Shown here: positions 43,906 through 56,620 of the stretch, piece by piece
How positions within the stretch are numbered: position 1 is the stretch's first letter
Layout of the letters: each line of letters begins with the position of its first letter
NCBI GenBank assembly: GCA_035236585.1
Contig: CP141132.1
Location: 54,687,880-54,751,879 of the forward strand
Length of the DNA stretch: 64,000 bases
Reading direction: 5' to 3'
From: Warburgia ugandensis
Taxonomy: Eukaryota > Streptophyta > Magnoliopsida > Canellales > Canellaceae
Position numbers and translations under genes: made by a program
The notes under the pieces: generated by a model
Told to the model about the DNA's origin: nothing
Databases searched by the model: none
Seen by the model: only the letters and a program-made list of their open reading frames with translations

Positions 43906-46900
43906 TGTGATGCCTTGGGTTTTTATAATACTTTTTCAAAATTTGAGATCCCTTATTTGAAAATTCCTTTTAGAGAAAACATTTCTAAAACCTTGAGTGT
44001 CATTTCCTATACAAACAAAAGGACTTTATAGTCATTCCTATAAAAAATTTGACAAAGTTTCCTTTGTTTTTTAGACATATATGCATTTAACGCATGCGAT
44101 GTGGAAAACCTGACAAACTTAGAAATCATTTTCATGTTTTGAAAACAAATATACAAACTTATCATATCTCAGAAACTCCAGTCACAACTACATCACATCA
44201 CATTCCACTAAATGTAAATAAGTCAACTACTTCAAAGTAATTATACATTTATATTCTCTAATAGATCATAAAACCAATATCAAGTTGTAAGGCTCACCCT
44301 TTAGATACTGAAAATCCTAATCTCCTATAATCACAACTCCATGGTTTGCTTTCACGTCCTCACCTCGACCTGTTCATCCTTCCATTTTAATTATTCAAAT
44401 TTGAGAAATTGTAAACAAATTATAATGTCTTAGTAAGTTTGTACTTGTGTAGGTGGAATCAGTCACTATTTTGGCATATAGTTCATGATTTACATAATCA
44501 ATGCATTTTGGCAATTATTCATATCTAACCAAAATCGTGATGCTTCAAAGTATGTGGACATATTGAAACTTTAAGTTCCAAATCATAGTATCCATGAAAT
44601 CAATTTACATGTTTCAAGAAATTCACTTGAATAAATCATACGACTTTTATAATTTTTTTGAAGATATTAATGCTTTATCCTTTCATAAGTATCCAAGCAT
44701 TTCATGCCTTTGTCATTTCATGAACATTAGGTCATACAAAAATCCTTTTTCATGCATAAACACATTATCATTCAAGTCCATTCATAATATATAGTCCTTC
44801 AAGATCACTCATCATGCATGATAAATAGAAATGGTGTTATCAATGGTCTAAATTGTTTGTCATTCAATAGCTAAATTAGTTTATAAGGATCAAGGTATTT
44901 AATATTTTCATTATCATGAGTACAGGCAGTCATCTCCTATACTTCCTTTCATAAACACACTTCATTTCAAAATCATTTATGATTCAATATGTAATCATGC
45001 AGAATCACATATAATTTTGGATTAATTCAACTCATTCATGAACCAAACCCAAGAAAAACCATCAGTTAGAAAAATCAATTGGTTAAAATCTTTGGCTAAA
45101 TGTAAATTTCAAAGAAAAAGATGGAGCCAATCAATAAAATTAAGTGGCATATTGTATGCTCAAAGCAAACCAGCATTCAATAAATCATTGATCTATCAAA
45201 ACCAAAAGCTGGTCATGGTTTCAATAGCAAATCACTAGTTAAGGATGCACATAAAATATCAGCATGAAATCAAGTTGAAAACCAAATTTGTGAAAACCGA
45301 GTGGTATACAATTCTACTACTTTGATGATGTCATATAGTCATACCAACTGGATGGAAACATACAGTCCTATTATGATGGAATGAGCCTAGACTCTAAAGA
45401 GTGGCTAGCATGTCCAACATGCCTACAGCAATCAAACTCCCATGATCGTAATTATCTATCATCACCATAGGTAATTACCATCACCATATGTTTGCCACAG
45501 GTACCACATGGCCTCTTCACCAGCCATCATGGGGGTTACTAGCTATCCCAAAAGTAGTCCACATGACCAAACCACTTCCCTATAGCTCTTGTCGAGTTGG
45601 TACCTAAAATCATATGGTAGATGCAACTACTCCTCCTAGCATAGGGTTTTAGGATTTACAACCGCACGCTGCAAGCTTGCCTCAGTACTTATGCTTGTTG
45701 ATAGACCACCCCCCCAATAATCCATGGGACTTTATGCCTACTTGTAGAGCACCTATCAATCATCCATGAGACTTATGCCCACTTGTAAAGCACTTGCCTG
45801 ATAGTATAAATCACATAGCATTTGTAGGTCTTATAGCTACTCATAAAGCACTTGCCCAAACATCGATCAAATAGCATCCTCAGCACTTACAATTGCTAAT
45901 ATAGAACTTTCCTAAAACATTGACCACCAAAATCATCTCATGATGATAAAATTGCTTTTGAAACCCTTATGAGAAACCATTCAAATTCATTCATTTCCAA
46001 TGCATGACAACCTTCCAAATCCATAGTCTCAATAAGCTATACAATATGGTTTCCATGAGATTTCAGAACATGCACTCATCATTCACTAGATAATGCACTT
46101 GGTATTCAAAAGCATGCATCTCATATCCACTTCAAAAACAATTAATGTCTAATTATTCATGCTTGGTTCATAGCTCATGACAATTAGTTCTCTTATAGGA
46201 GGTAATGCAACTTTCTTATGCTTTGAATCATCCAACAAAGCATCCAAAGCCAATGATTATATAAGATGGATCTTTAACAAACCATAAAAAAATGCATACA
46301 TTTAAGTGAAACATAATAGAATTAATTATAAAGTCTTTATCAATAACAGTAACATGTTACATCTATAGGCCATAACATGTAGATATCTATTGTGTTTGTC
46401 TCTAGAATTAAGTGATCCTTTTCAAGCATGAATGTGAAGCATTTCATTTGAACATGTTTGAAATCATACATACGAATAGTTAAATCATTTCAATATATAG
46501 TTTTAAAATTGGGTTAAGGTAATCCTAGTTAATGGCTATTGATAAGACATTGTTTTTCTATCTTTAGTTATCAAAACCTTCAAATTCTTTAGCTAATCTT
46601 TCAATCTTGAGTACAAGTGTGAGCCGTAGAATCTTAAGCTTTCTTTTACCTTGATCAATCATAAAATCATTCTTAAAACATTACTTTAAAAATATGATAT
46701 CTCCTAGGAAGTTGCTTAAGTCTTTCCATACTTCAAAACCTTGTGAGCTATGCTACAATCTTTACTCCATTACTAATGTACTCATTATCAATTCACACTA
46801 CATGGACATTACAAATATTGTAATGTCAGGTTTACAAGTTCATATATGCTAGTAGTAAGTGCAAGGGTCAAACAATGTTTAAAGTATTATAATGTCCACT

Positions 46901-49036
46901 ATTTGCTCTTGTATGTTCCTACCAAGTTGAGTAGTTCTATTACTCTTTTATCATAATGTTATAATTAAGGTAAACCAAGCATTTAAAGTCATGGTTAGCC
47001 ATTCAAAATTATGATTTAATGAAGTGATATGTGTCGCATGATAACAACCAAGTTTTTCACATGTTAACAGAATCTTTGTAATTAAAGACATTACTCATGT
47101 TATATCATCATATGCATGTATTCATTTTTATTAGAACAAAACCAATCTTAAAATTTTCCAACTTACCAACCTTAATCCACATACTTCTTGTGGTTCTTAT
47201 CCTCAATTCACTTGTATACCTCATTTAGCTCAATTTTTCGATTGACTAATCTGTACAACTAGTTGTTAATCCATAAATGGACAGATCAGATCAAGTGTCT
47301 TTGCCTTTGATTGGTGTACTGAGAGTTGAAGATATGCTGATTAGTTACTCTAACCATGAAACCAATATAGATTAAAGGGATATGTTGAGCCTGATCTCAT
47401 AGATCATGTATCATATAATTAATCAACAGTCACATCATGGAAAGAGGGATAAATTTGTCACTCTTTTAGGGATTTGATAATAGATCTATGGTCAAATTAA
47501 GGTGAATACTTGAATCAATTGTGAATCTAGGCATCTAATCACTAATCTATAGTTAGATCAATGTCTGGGGCTAGATGAATGCATCTTAGATGATCTGGTG
47601 ATAAATCTATAGCATCATGAACCTAGGTGCTAAGTGGCTGATCAACTATTAGATCATCTCAAAGGGGCTGATCAATCATAGATCTGGTGTTTAGTGATCG
47701 ATCAATAGTTCGTTTGTGTGGGGGTTTGTAAATCAGTTATGGATCTATCATTTGGAGATGAATCAATGGTCAAATCATGATGGATGATCGAATTGGTCAC
47801 AGATCAGGTGGTCTGGTTTTGATCGAAGGTTTAATCATGATCAACAATCAGATCTATGTGGATCTACACTAATCACACACTAGGAAAGTTCATAGGGGAT
47901 AAATCAAGAATGTGGATGTTGGCTTCAAGCCAAGCGTTGATAGAAAGCAAGAAGAGAGAGAGAGAGAGATAGTGGGGGGGGTTGTTGTTCTGACATGGTT
48001 GGTCTTCTTAGGCAGGTGCGTTAGTCAGGTTGCATTGGAGGGAGAAGAATGAAGGGGGGATGGAAGAGTTGTTCTGAAATGGTGAAGAAGGAAGAAAAAG
48101 GAAAATGGGGGGTTTTGTGTAGTCAACGGTGCTGTAACACCAATCACTACGTGGATGGAGGAAAGAAGGGTTGTAGTTGTTGGAGAAGAAAGATATGAAA
48201 GAGGAGAAATTAGGAATATTGACGCAGTCGACTAGCTCAAGTAGTCATGTAGGGTCAGTTTACATTGGAGGAGGAAAATTGGAGGTGGATCAAGTCAATC
48301 TTTATCATCGCTAGCCTAATTCTCGTCACCACTGATAAAAAAATGAGGTTTTTGGGCTTTCATATGTGTCAGTTTGAATTCAATCATTGAAGACGAAGGT
48401 CATCTTGGGTTTTTAGGTTGGTCTCGCATGGGTCAAGAGCATCATCATCATTTTTTTTATCACTAACGAGATCCCAATTTCCAATAGTGATCGGCTAGAG
48501 AGGATAGTGAGGATGATCAGATGAGGAAAAGGCTCTGTTTTTATAGTAGATAATGAAGGGGATGATCAGAGTTGATGGTTCAACTTTGTCAACTGTCCAT
48601 CTCAGTCCAGTTGCCAGAGAGGAAGGACAATTGGGAAAGGGGGCTCAGTTGCCCCATTTTTCTTCCTCCCTCAATGCCTTCCTCCCTCTATGTTCTCTTT
48701 CTTAGGTCGTAACCCTATGTGAGCAGCCACGTAATATGTGGCAGGTTGACCCTCCGTGTGTGAAGTTTGGCTCCATCCATGGTGGTTCTGTTTGCTAAGT
48801 CAAAGATTCAATCAGTGGGGGTGTTTGAAGTTTTTCTACCCAATCTCTATTTCTCACACGTTAGTGCCATTGGTCTTAAAGCGTACATTCTAAATATTGA
48901 GGTTTCGAGAGTCAACTAAGTGTCTTTCAAAAGTTCAATTACATAGAACTCAAAACACAGAATTCCAAAATCACATTTCATTTAAAATAAAATTGAAAAT
49001 AGAATGAAATAGAATTTGGAAATTGGGGCTATTATG
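43906..49036 (-). mobile_element. E7, large solo LTR (Tekay/Del-like)
   Basis: The 43906 end reads, on the minus strand, '...AAAACCCAAGGCATCACA', close to the E4 LTR end AAAACCCGGGTCGTCACA. The bases before it match the E4 tail in order, including the 'GAGATCCC' and 'CCTTGAGTGTCA' blocks in plus orientation. The other end (49036) matches the E4 LTR start, with transitions at the terminal TG. ATTTG is repeated at 43901-43905 and 49037-49041. A minus-strand TATA box lies about 495 bp in. No gag or pol motif was found, so a single LTR is most likely; a degraded whole element is not excluded. Confidence 0.6.
48537..48545 (-). promoter_or_regulatory. E7 LTR TATA box
   Basis: On the minus strand CTATAAAAA lies about 495 bp from the LTR start at 49036, similar in spacing to the E4 TATA box (about 425 bp). 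Confidence 0.5.
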
Positions 49037-49041
49037 ATTTG

Positions 49042-49206
49042 TACATTGTTTATTTGGGAGGGTTGTTCCCATCTATAAATACCTTAGCTCTAAGTCAAAT
49101 TGGAAATTAGAAGTTGAATCAATTGGACTTTTTTTCCAAGGTTTAAGAGAGGGTGGATTGCTTCTCTAACATTATGTTTTTTGTATCACTTGAAGGTGTT
49201 GTGAGG
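49042..49206 (+). mobile_element. Unassigned LTR-like repeat, right part
   Basis: This continues 43646-43905 across the E7 insertion. It has TATAAATACC at 49074 and a purine/pyrimidine mix up to CTCTAACA (49171). The join to the E8 leader lies between 49171 and about 49207. Boundary and identity are tentative. Confidence 0.4.
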
Positions 49207-49750
49207 AGCCTAACTTTGTATAATCACCTTAAGTTCGTAACCCTACCCTTCAAATCAATCTAAAATAAAATTAGAAATGACCTTTAGGGCCATCACATGC
49301 TCGTAAGACCCTCTTATTTAGACACGATCTATTGTGACTTCAGTGGCTTTTAAGCACTGTGGTTATAGTTGGTGTCTTAAAATCCAAGTGATTTTTCCAT
49401 ACCTTTTGTTGACATTTGTGATGTCTAAATGTCTCCTTACATGAGGATTGTATTAACCACCTTACTTAGAACCTAACTAGTAAGCAATAGTCAAATCTAA
49501 AGGAGAGGAGGAGTTCTAGATTAGGCTAATTTAAAAGCATTGTCCCCACACAAATTCAAAAAAATCAAAATATTGCTTATTAGCCTAAGGATTGTTTGAC
49601 TGTGGCCTTTGCTTGTACCACATAAAGTTAGAGTCAGTACTTAGATTAAGACATTTTAGATTACGCTAGTTCATGCAGGGGTGTTGATCTTAGAACCTAG
49701 AGATTTGACGCATCCAATGCCAAGGGGAAAGAAACCTAGTTCCCATCCTT
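49207..49750 (+). other. E8 5' leader, truncated
   Basis: This is the right part of the Athila leader seen complete in E6 and E9, with 'GGGCCATCACATGCTCGTAA' (49288), 'CAGTGGCTTTTAAG' (49341), 'GACATTTGTGATGTCTAAAT' (49410) and 'ACATGAGGATTGTATTAACC' (49439). The left part of the leader, the primer site and the 5' LTR are missing. Confidence 0.65.
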
Positions 49751-50966
49751 ATGGCTGAACAACCAGTAAAGATTGAGCACAAAATAATTAGAGATTTTTA
49801 TGTGCTGCTCCAACTCAGTACCCCATTCTGCATAGCTTTACCTCCCACGAATGTTGACCACTTTGAATTAAAGCCGAGAGTCATTCAATTACTCCCTACT
49901 TTTTATGGTGGAGACCGAGAAGACCCCTACCTACGTATTAAGGAGTTCTTTGATATTTGTGCCATATTTAGGTTCTAAAATATTTTGGATGATTTGATTA
50001 GGCTTAGGCTATTCCCATTCTCTCTTAAGGACAAAGCCAAGTCATGGCTTAATTCCTTAAAAGTAGGTTCCATGCATACGTGGGACCAATTATCTAAGAA
50101 GTTTTTGAACAATATTACGAATGTTGGGAGTAGTGGAATGAACTGCTGCAAAAATGCCCTCATCATGGATTTGAGAAATAGTAGCAAGTTCAATACTTCT
50201 ATGAGGCATTGATGCCTAAAATAGACAAATGATAGATGTAGTGAGTGGAGGGACCCTCATGTTAAAAGATGAAAGTGAGGCATGGGAATTCTTTCAGACA
50301 GTGGCCAATAATTCTCAGCAATGGGATTATTCAAATAGGAGAGAAAGAACTAACTAGCCCACTAAGAAAGGAGGTCTCTATGTGATAGGAGTGCATACTG
50401 ATCTATCTCATAAGATTGACTCTGTTTCTGAAAAATTAGGTGGAAGAATGGACAAGCTTGAAACTATGTTTCAATCTTTCATGGCTACTACATTATCCCA
50501 TAAACCTCCACAAGAGGTATGCACAACTTGTTTTAGTCTAGCTCATTTAATTTCATCTTGTCCATCCAATAAAGTATTCCCTAAATATCTTGTAGACCAA
50601 GAGAATGCATGGAATGCATATTGCCAACCTAGTGACAACCCATATATTGAGACCTACAACCCTAAACAAGCTAAGCATCCCAATTTGTCTTGGTCAAAGA
50701 ATAACCACCAATGAGGACCATCTATAAATCCTCTTATCTAAAACTTTCCTCTTAAAACTACAGTTTCCCAGTAGCCACATGGCTTTCAATAACCTCAATA
50801 ACAAAAGAAACCATATTCAGAGAAAAACATCCATACCATGGTGGAACAAATTGTAAAAGGTAATTATTACACTAAAAAGGCCTTACACCAGTTCCAAAAT
50901 GAGAGTAGACATTCATCCAATGTCAACTGTCAAGTCATCGCCAAGTTAGAGATGTAGGTAAGCCAA
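49751..50966 (+). pseudogene. E8 gag remnant (Athila-type)
   Basis: ATG at 49751 ('MAEQPVKIEHK'). The capsid block reads 'VDHFELKPRVIQLLPTFYGG', then 'DPYLRIKEFFDIC', then 'DDLIRLRLFPFSLKDKAKSWLNSL'. A TAA (49976) interrupts it where the family has Gln. A deletion of about 60 bp and a frameshift follow near 50110. 'RMDKLETMFQSFM' and an intact CX2CX4HX4C zinc knuckle, CTTCFSLAHLISSC (about 50521-50562), follow. It ends with 'HPNLSWSKN' at 50700. Gag forms particles and binds RNA; this copy is broken. Confidence 0.85.
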
Positions 50967-51893
50967 TTGTCAGCTGAACTACATAACAGAGGAAAGAGTC
51001 ATTTTCCTAGTCAACCCATCCCTAATCCTAAGTGTCAATTTAAGATAGGGCCAAGTTCTCAAAATCTTAACCCTCATGAGCATGCCAAGTCCATAACCAC
51101 CCTTAGGAGTGGTCGTCAGATCGATAACAAAGAAGGGCAGGTTAAGGAAATTGTAGAGGAGAAAGAGACAATTATAACACAGGACAAAGAGAAAAGAGAG
51201 AAAAAACTTGTAGAACTTATAGTGGATGCACCCTATGTGCCTAAAGTCCCTTTTCCCCAATTACTGAATAAAGCAAGGAAGGGATCAAACTTTAATGAGT
51301 TAATAGAAGTATTTAAACATGTACAAATCAATGTACTATTGCTCAATGCAATTAAAGACATCCCTGCCTATGCTAAATTCTTAAAAGAGCTCTGCACAAC
51401 AAAGCGAAAGCTTAATGTGCAAAAGAAAGCCTTCCTGAGCTCTTTAATGCAACACAAGGCCCCACCAAAGTTTAGAGATCTAGTATGTCCTACAATTACT
51501 TGCGTCATTGGAGATCATGTCATAGACAAGGCACTTCTTAACTTAGGGGATACTGCTAACTTGTTGTCATATTCTGTCTGTGAGCAACTATAACTCGATG
51601 AGTTAAAACCAACCACTACCACAATGCAATTAGCTGATAGATCAATCAAGATACTTCGTGGTTTGGTTGAAGATGTGTTGATATAGGTGGATAAGTTTTA
51701 TTATCCTATTGATTTCATTGTACTAGACACCCAACCTGTATCTGAACCCAATAGTCAGATCCCAGTCATCCTTGGACGTCCATTCTTAGCAATGTTCAAT
51801 GCCATTATTAACTATATGAATGATTTAATGAAACTGTCATTAGGCAACATGAAGGTTAAGCTTAATGTCTTTAATGCCGATCAACAACATTAG
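50967..51893 (+). pseudogene. E8 gag C-terminus and protease remnant
   Basis: A 208-codon open stretch (50967-51593) holds 'AKSITTLRSGRQID', a Lys/Glu-rich segment, 'EVFKHVQINVLLLNAIK', and the protease box 'KALLNLGDTANLLSYSV' at about 51525-51575. The family form is 'ALLDLGASVNLLPYSV', so the catalytic Asp is Asn here. After a stop at 51591, 'FIVLDTQPVSEPNSQIPVILGRPFL' (51715-51785) and 'NVFNADQQH' complete the domain. Confidence 0.85.
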
Positions 51894-52429
51894 ACCTCGA
51901 TGATCCATGTGATATCAATTTGATTAAGAGTCTAATTAATGAGATTCATTCACCATTGTTCATCACTGACCCACTAGAGGCTTGTCTCATGCACATTAAT
52001 GGAGAATTTGATATAGACAAGTCTATTGAGGAGGTAAACAATCTTTTAGATGTTGCACCAATCATGGATATCTCCAAGTGGAGTCCTTATGTGGAACTAC
52101 TCCCACCTTCTAAATCTGTCCCTATACCCTCAATAGAGCAACCACCATCTTTAAACTTAAAAACCTTGCCTGATAACTTGAAATATTCATACTTAGGCCT
52201 AAATGGAACTTTACTTGTAATAATAGCATCAAACTTAGATAAAGAACAGGAGCGTAAGCTTTTAGATGTTCCTAGGGAATATAAAGCTGCTCTAGGGTGG
52301 ACAATAGTAGACATAAAAGGGATTAGTCCACCCGTATGCATGCATAGGATACATCTAGAAGAAAATGTAAAATCTTCTAGGAAAACCCAAAGACGACTGA
52401 ACCCCCACATGAAGGATGTGGTCAGAGAT
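51894..52429 (+). pseudogene. E8 protease-RT linker
   Basis: The open stretch from 51920 encodes 'DPLEACLMHINGEFDIDKSIEEVNNLLDVAPIMDISKW', a Pro-rich part, then 'LKYSYLGLNGTLLVIIASNLDKEQE' and 'ALGWTIVDIKGISPPVCMHRIHLEE', which lead into RT. This acidic linker is the part retained in the non-autonomous E6 and, in weaker form, E1. Confidence 0.8.
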
Positions 52430-53258
52430 GAAGTCTTAAAGCTCTTAGATGTAGGCGTCATATACCCTATATCTGATAGTACATAGGTTAGCCCTGTTTA
52501 GGTTGTACCTAAGAAATCCAGGGTCACTTAGTCAAAAAAGGGGATAATGAGTTAGTCCCCACCCGCATGACCACTGAGTGGAGAGTTTGTATTGACTATC
52601 AAAAGTTGAATGCGGTCACAAGGAAAGATTATTTTCCTCTACCCTTCATTGACCAAATGCTAGAGAGGTTGACTGGACATAACTATTATTATTTTCTGGA
52701 TGGATATTCTGGTTACAACCAAATTCCTATAGCATCAAAGGATCAGGAGAAGACCAACTTCACTTGCCCATTTGGAACCTTTGCCTACAAACGTATGCCT
52801 TTTGGGTTTTATAACCCTCTAGCTACATTTCAAAGGTGTATGTAGAGCATTTTCTCTGACATTCTAGAAAGATTACTTTAGGTGTTTATGGATGACTTCT
52901 CAGTATTTGGGCCATCATTTGATGAGTGCCTGTGCCACTTGAAGTTAGTCCTTGCAAGTTGTCAAGAAAAGAATCTTATCTTAAACTGGAAAAAGTGTCA
53001 TTTTATGGTACGAAGTGGGATAGTATTAGGCCACATAATATCATCCAATGGGATAAAATTCGATAAGGCAAAAGTGGATTTAATAGCCAACCTTCCTCTA
53101 CCAAGGTTGGTGAAAGAAATCCACTCCTTTTTAGGACATGCTGGTTTTTACAGATGGTTCATTAAAGATTTTAACAAAATTGCCAAGCCCCTGTATAATT
53201 TACTTGCAAAGGAGGCCACTTTTGAATTTGATGAAGATTGTAAGAAATCATTTGAGTG
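52430..53258 (+). pseudogene. E8 reverse transcriptase remnant (Athila-type)
   Basis: In order: 'RDEVLKLLDVGVIYPISDS', a degenerate stretch with stops (52484-52560), 'TTEWRVCIDYQKLNAVTRKDYFPLPFIDQMLERL' (52564-52665), 'LDGYSGYNQIPIA', 'TNFTCPFGTFAYKRMPFGF' and 'FMDDFSVFG' (52888-52914), the YxDD catalytic box in its Athila FMDD form. 'LILNWKKCHFMVRSGIVLGHII' and 'EIHSFLGHAGFYRWFIKDF' follow. A TAG at 52879 replaces a family Glu just before FMDD. It copies element RNA in intact relatives. Confidence 0.9.
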
Positions 53259-53740
53259 ACTTAAGGCTGAGTTAACTTCTGCACTTATTATTCAACCACC
53301 AGATTGGAACACACCATTTGAGATAATGTGTGACGCATCGGAATATGCCAGTGGAGCTGTTTTGGGGCAGCGCATTGATAAAATTTCCCATGTGATATAT
53401 TATGCTAATAAAACACTAACAATGTACAAATCAACTATTCAACCACTAAGAAAGAGTTGTTAGCTCTAGTGTTTGCTTTGGATAAGTTTAGATCTTACTT
53501 GTTAGGGTCTAAAGTTATAGTATACTTGGATCATGCGACCTTAAAGTGCCTCCTTTCTAAAAAGTATACAAAACCTAGGTTGATCATTTGGAAACTACTA
53601 CTGTAAGAGTTTGACTTAGAAATTAGGGACAAGAAAGGTTCAAAAAATGTAGTAGCAGATCACTTGTTTAGATTAGTGGTGGAGCATACTAGCAATCAAG
53701 GGCCTATACTTGAGTCATTCTTAAATGAATAGTTATTGCA
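53259..53740 (+). pseudogene. E8 RNase H remnant
   Basis: 'ELTSALIIQPPDWNTPFEIMCDASEYASGAVLGQRIDK' (53268-53385) contains the first catalytic Asp. A frameshift near 53445 is followed by '[34 protein letters not shown]' and 'EFDLEIRDKKGSKNVVADHL' (to about 53670). A stop within 'KLLL*EFDLEI' breaks the domain again. Order and spacing match E3. Confidence 0.85.
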
Positions 53741-55046
53741 TATTTCCCAGTTACCTTGGTATGGAGATATTGTTAATTATCTTGTTATAGGACAAATGCC
53801 TAATCATTGGACTAAACAAGATAAAAAGAGATTTTTAACTGAGGTTAGATATTTTACTTGGGATGATTTGTACTTATTCAAGTACTGTCCTGACTAAGTA
53901 ATTAAGAGATGCATGCCAGATAGTGAACATAATCAAATCATCTCCTTTTGTCATGATCATGCACGTGGGAGCCATTTCAGCTCTAGAAAGACCTCTACAA
54001 AAATATTGCAGTGTGGATTTTATTAGCCTACCATATTTAAGGATGCACATGTTGACTGTAAGAAAAGTATAAGGTGTCAAAGATTAGAAAGTTTAGGAAG
54101 GAGACATATGATGCCCTTAAACCTAATCCTTGTCATAGAACCTTTTGATGTTTGGGGCATAGATTTTATGAGACCTTTTCCTAATTCTTTTAGAAATTTG
54201 TACATCCTAGTAGAAGTGGACTCCGTGTCCAAGTGGGTAGAGGCTATACCCTACAAAATCAATGACCACAAGTTTGTGGTAAAAATTTTAAAAGAAAATA
54301 TTTTTGCATGGTTTGGTACTCCTAGAGCCATAATAAGTGAGGGGAGACACTTTTGTAATAAAGTGTTTGAGAACTTAATGAAAAAGTATTGTGTCAATCA
54401 TAGGATAGCTACCCCATACCACTCTCAGACCAGTGGTCAAGTAGAGATATCCAATAGGGAAATAAAGTGGATTTTAGAAAAGACAGTCAATTCGAGAAGG
54501 AAAGACTAGTCTTTGAGACTTAATGATGCTTTATGGGCTTATCGTACAGTATATAAAACCCCTATACGAATGTCACCCTACTGCTTGCTCTATGGAAAGG
54601 ACTACCACTTACCAGTATAGTTAGAGCACAAGGCATATTGGGCTATCAAAAAGCTCAATTTAGACTTAGATTCTGCTGGGACCCATAGAAAACTCCACCT
54701 CAATGAGTGGAAAGAATTGAGGAAAGACGAATATGAGTTTAAATGATCGTACAAAGACTGAATGAAGGCTGTACATAATCGACATTTCTTAAAGAAATCC
54801 TTCACACGTGGTCAAAAGGTCTTATTGTATATCTCTAGATTGCATCTATTTCCAGGAAAACTCAGATCTAGATGGACTAAACCTTATGTAGTATGCATAA
54901 TCTATCCTCATGGGACCATCGAGATTGAAAAGGATGGACAAATCCAAAAGGTCAATGGTCAAAGGTTAAAACCTTTCCTAGAACTGCCTGACCTTGAAAT
55001 TGAAGAGACACTTTTAGAGGCACCTCAATATCATGACCCACCTTAG
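53741..55046 (+). pseudogene. E8 integrase remnant
   Basis: The zinc-binding region, 'RCMPDSEHNQIISFCHDHARGSHFSSRKTS', begins at about 53910. The core reads '[12 protein letters not shown]' (first Asp kept, about 54150) and '[18 protein letters not shown]', where the family form is SDGG: the second catalytic Asp is Glu and one residue is lost. '[23 protein letters not shown]' keeps the catalytic Glu. The C-terminal part (54762-55046) includes '[22 protein letters not shown]' and '[12 protein letters not shown]'. There are at least four stops. Confidence 0.88.
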
Positions 55047-56620
55047 ATTACCATTCTAGGAGCCTTGTAACACTAGTGCACTCATCATTATGTTTGGCTG
55101 AAGATGTTAAACTTAGTGCTTATTAGGAGGTAACCCAGGGGTTTAGAGTCTACATCACTTAACTTCCATATAGGATCCTATGTTTTGCAAACATTGAGGA
55201 CAATGTTTCATTCAGGTTGGGGGGTGTAGATGCACATATAGATTTTGAATTTTCTTGAGTTTTATTTTAAAAAAATTAAAAAGCTTTTAAGGTAGAGTTC
55301 CCTTACTGTGATGAGATCTGGATGTTTAGAACTTAATAATTCCACTATTTTTGCCTCTTAATGGGAATGCATATGATTAGTTTTGCATATCATTCAGGTG
55401 TTGATGTGTTTTATGAAAGTTAATTCTTGGAAACTAATTACACCAAGCACATAGTCTAGACTAATAGAGAGGTATGACTTAGAGATCCTGAGAAAAGTCA
55501 GTGGAGACCTATAACCTAATGAGTTTAAAGACTATCTTCTTTCAGAGAGTTATCAGTAATTTCACAATTTCTTTAGCATATATGATTTAGTGTGATCCTG
55601 TTATCCTTGTTTTGTTTAAAAATCAAGAATAAATAGGAGTAATAGCTTTAATTCCAAAAAATTTATTAAATCTGATAGGCTTTAGGAAACCTAGGAAATG
55701 ATATAGGCCATCCTTGCTCAGCTTAGTGATATAAAGCTTACCCAGATATTATACCATTGGTTAGCCCTTTTGAGCTTATTATTAAGTCTTTTCTTTCCTA
55801 ACCCCACTCACCTTAATCCAGAATAAGCCAGTAAATAAATATCCCTTACCCATTGTCAAAATGAGTAGGGTTAGTAGAGAAAGTTCAAAAATAGGACAAA
55901 AAGTTAAAGATGTGAGAAAAATGAGTAGTCTTTCTTCCAAAAAAAAAAAAAAATGAATGAAAAAAATGAAAAAGAAAAAGAAAGATAAAAATATGAAAGA
56001 GATATTCACTTAAAGTACGACCCAAAAGGAAAAGTTGTCCTAGTAGATATTCAGTGAAGACCTCTACTCCATTTTGAACCTTTGAAATCCTTATACCCTT
56101 CTTGTCTGAACTTATCCTAACCCTACATTTTATCCTAGTTAAAGACTTATTGATCTTAGGTAGGACATAGCCTTAAAGGGGAGATAAAAAGAAGGAATTA
56201 AGATAAAAGACCCTAATATTCTTGATAAGAACATCCACTCTTTGGGGTCACTTTCCTTTGTCTCGTGAGCATTTAAAAGATTTATGTGAACCATTAGCTT
56301 ATTGGATTTGGTCACATAATGAGAGAAATATGTTTAAACCCCTATATGAGAGTTTCATTTCTGAGCGTATACCTACGAAGATTTGAGGTCAAGACATATT
56401 TCCAATGGAATTTAAGCATATCCAGTTAGAAGTCAAGATTTATGAGGTTGCACAAACATGGGCACTCTAAGAAATAGCTCTAATAAAATGTCTTTAAAAT
56501 GTGCATGATGTGGAAAATTGTCTAATCCTCTTCATTAAGTTGTGAAAAACTAGTAGATTGCTAATGAATGAGGAATCTCTGAGATAAAATAAGGGACTCA
56601 ACCTTATTGAATTTTATGGG
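55047..56620 (+). other. E8 3' noncoding region, end missing
   Basis: Family signatures appear in order: 'GCTGAAGATGTTAAACTTAG' and 'AGGAGGTAACCCAGGGG' (55097-55142), 'GCAAACATTGAGGACAATGT' (55187), the G6 run at 55220, 'AGTGGAGACCTATAACCTAA' (55500), 'GGCCATCCTTGCTCAGC' (55706). The block stops at TTTTATGGG (56620). In E6 the same point (40740) continues for about 180 bp to the polypurine tract. Here the E9 LTR starts instead. Confidence 0.75.
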
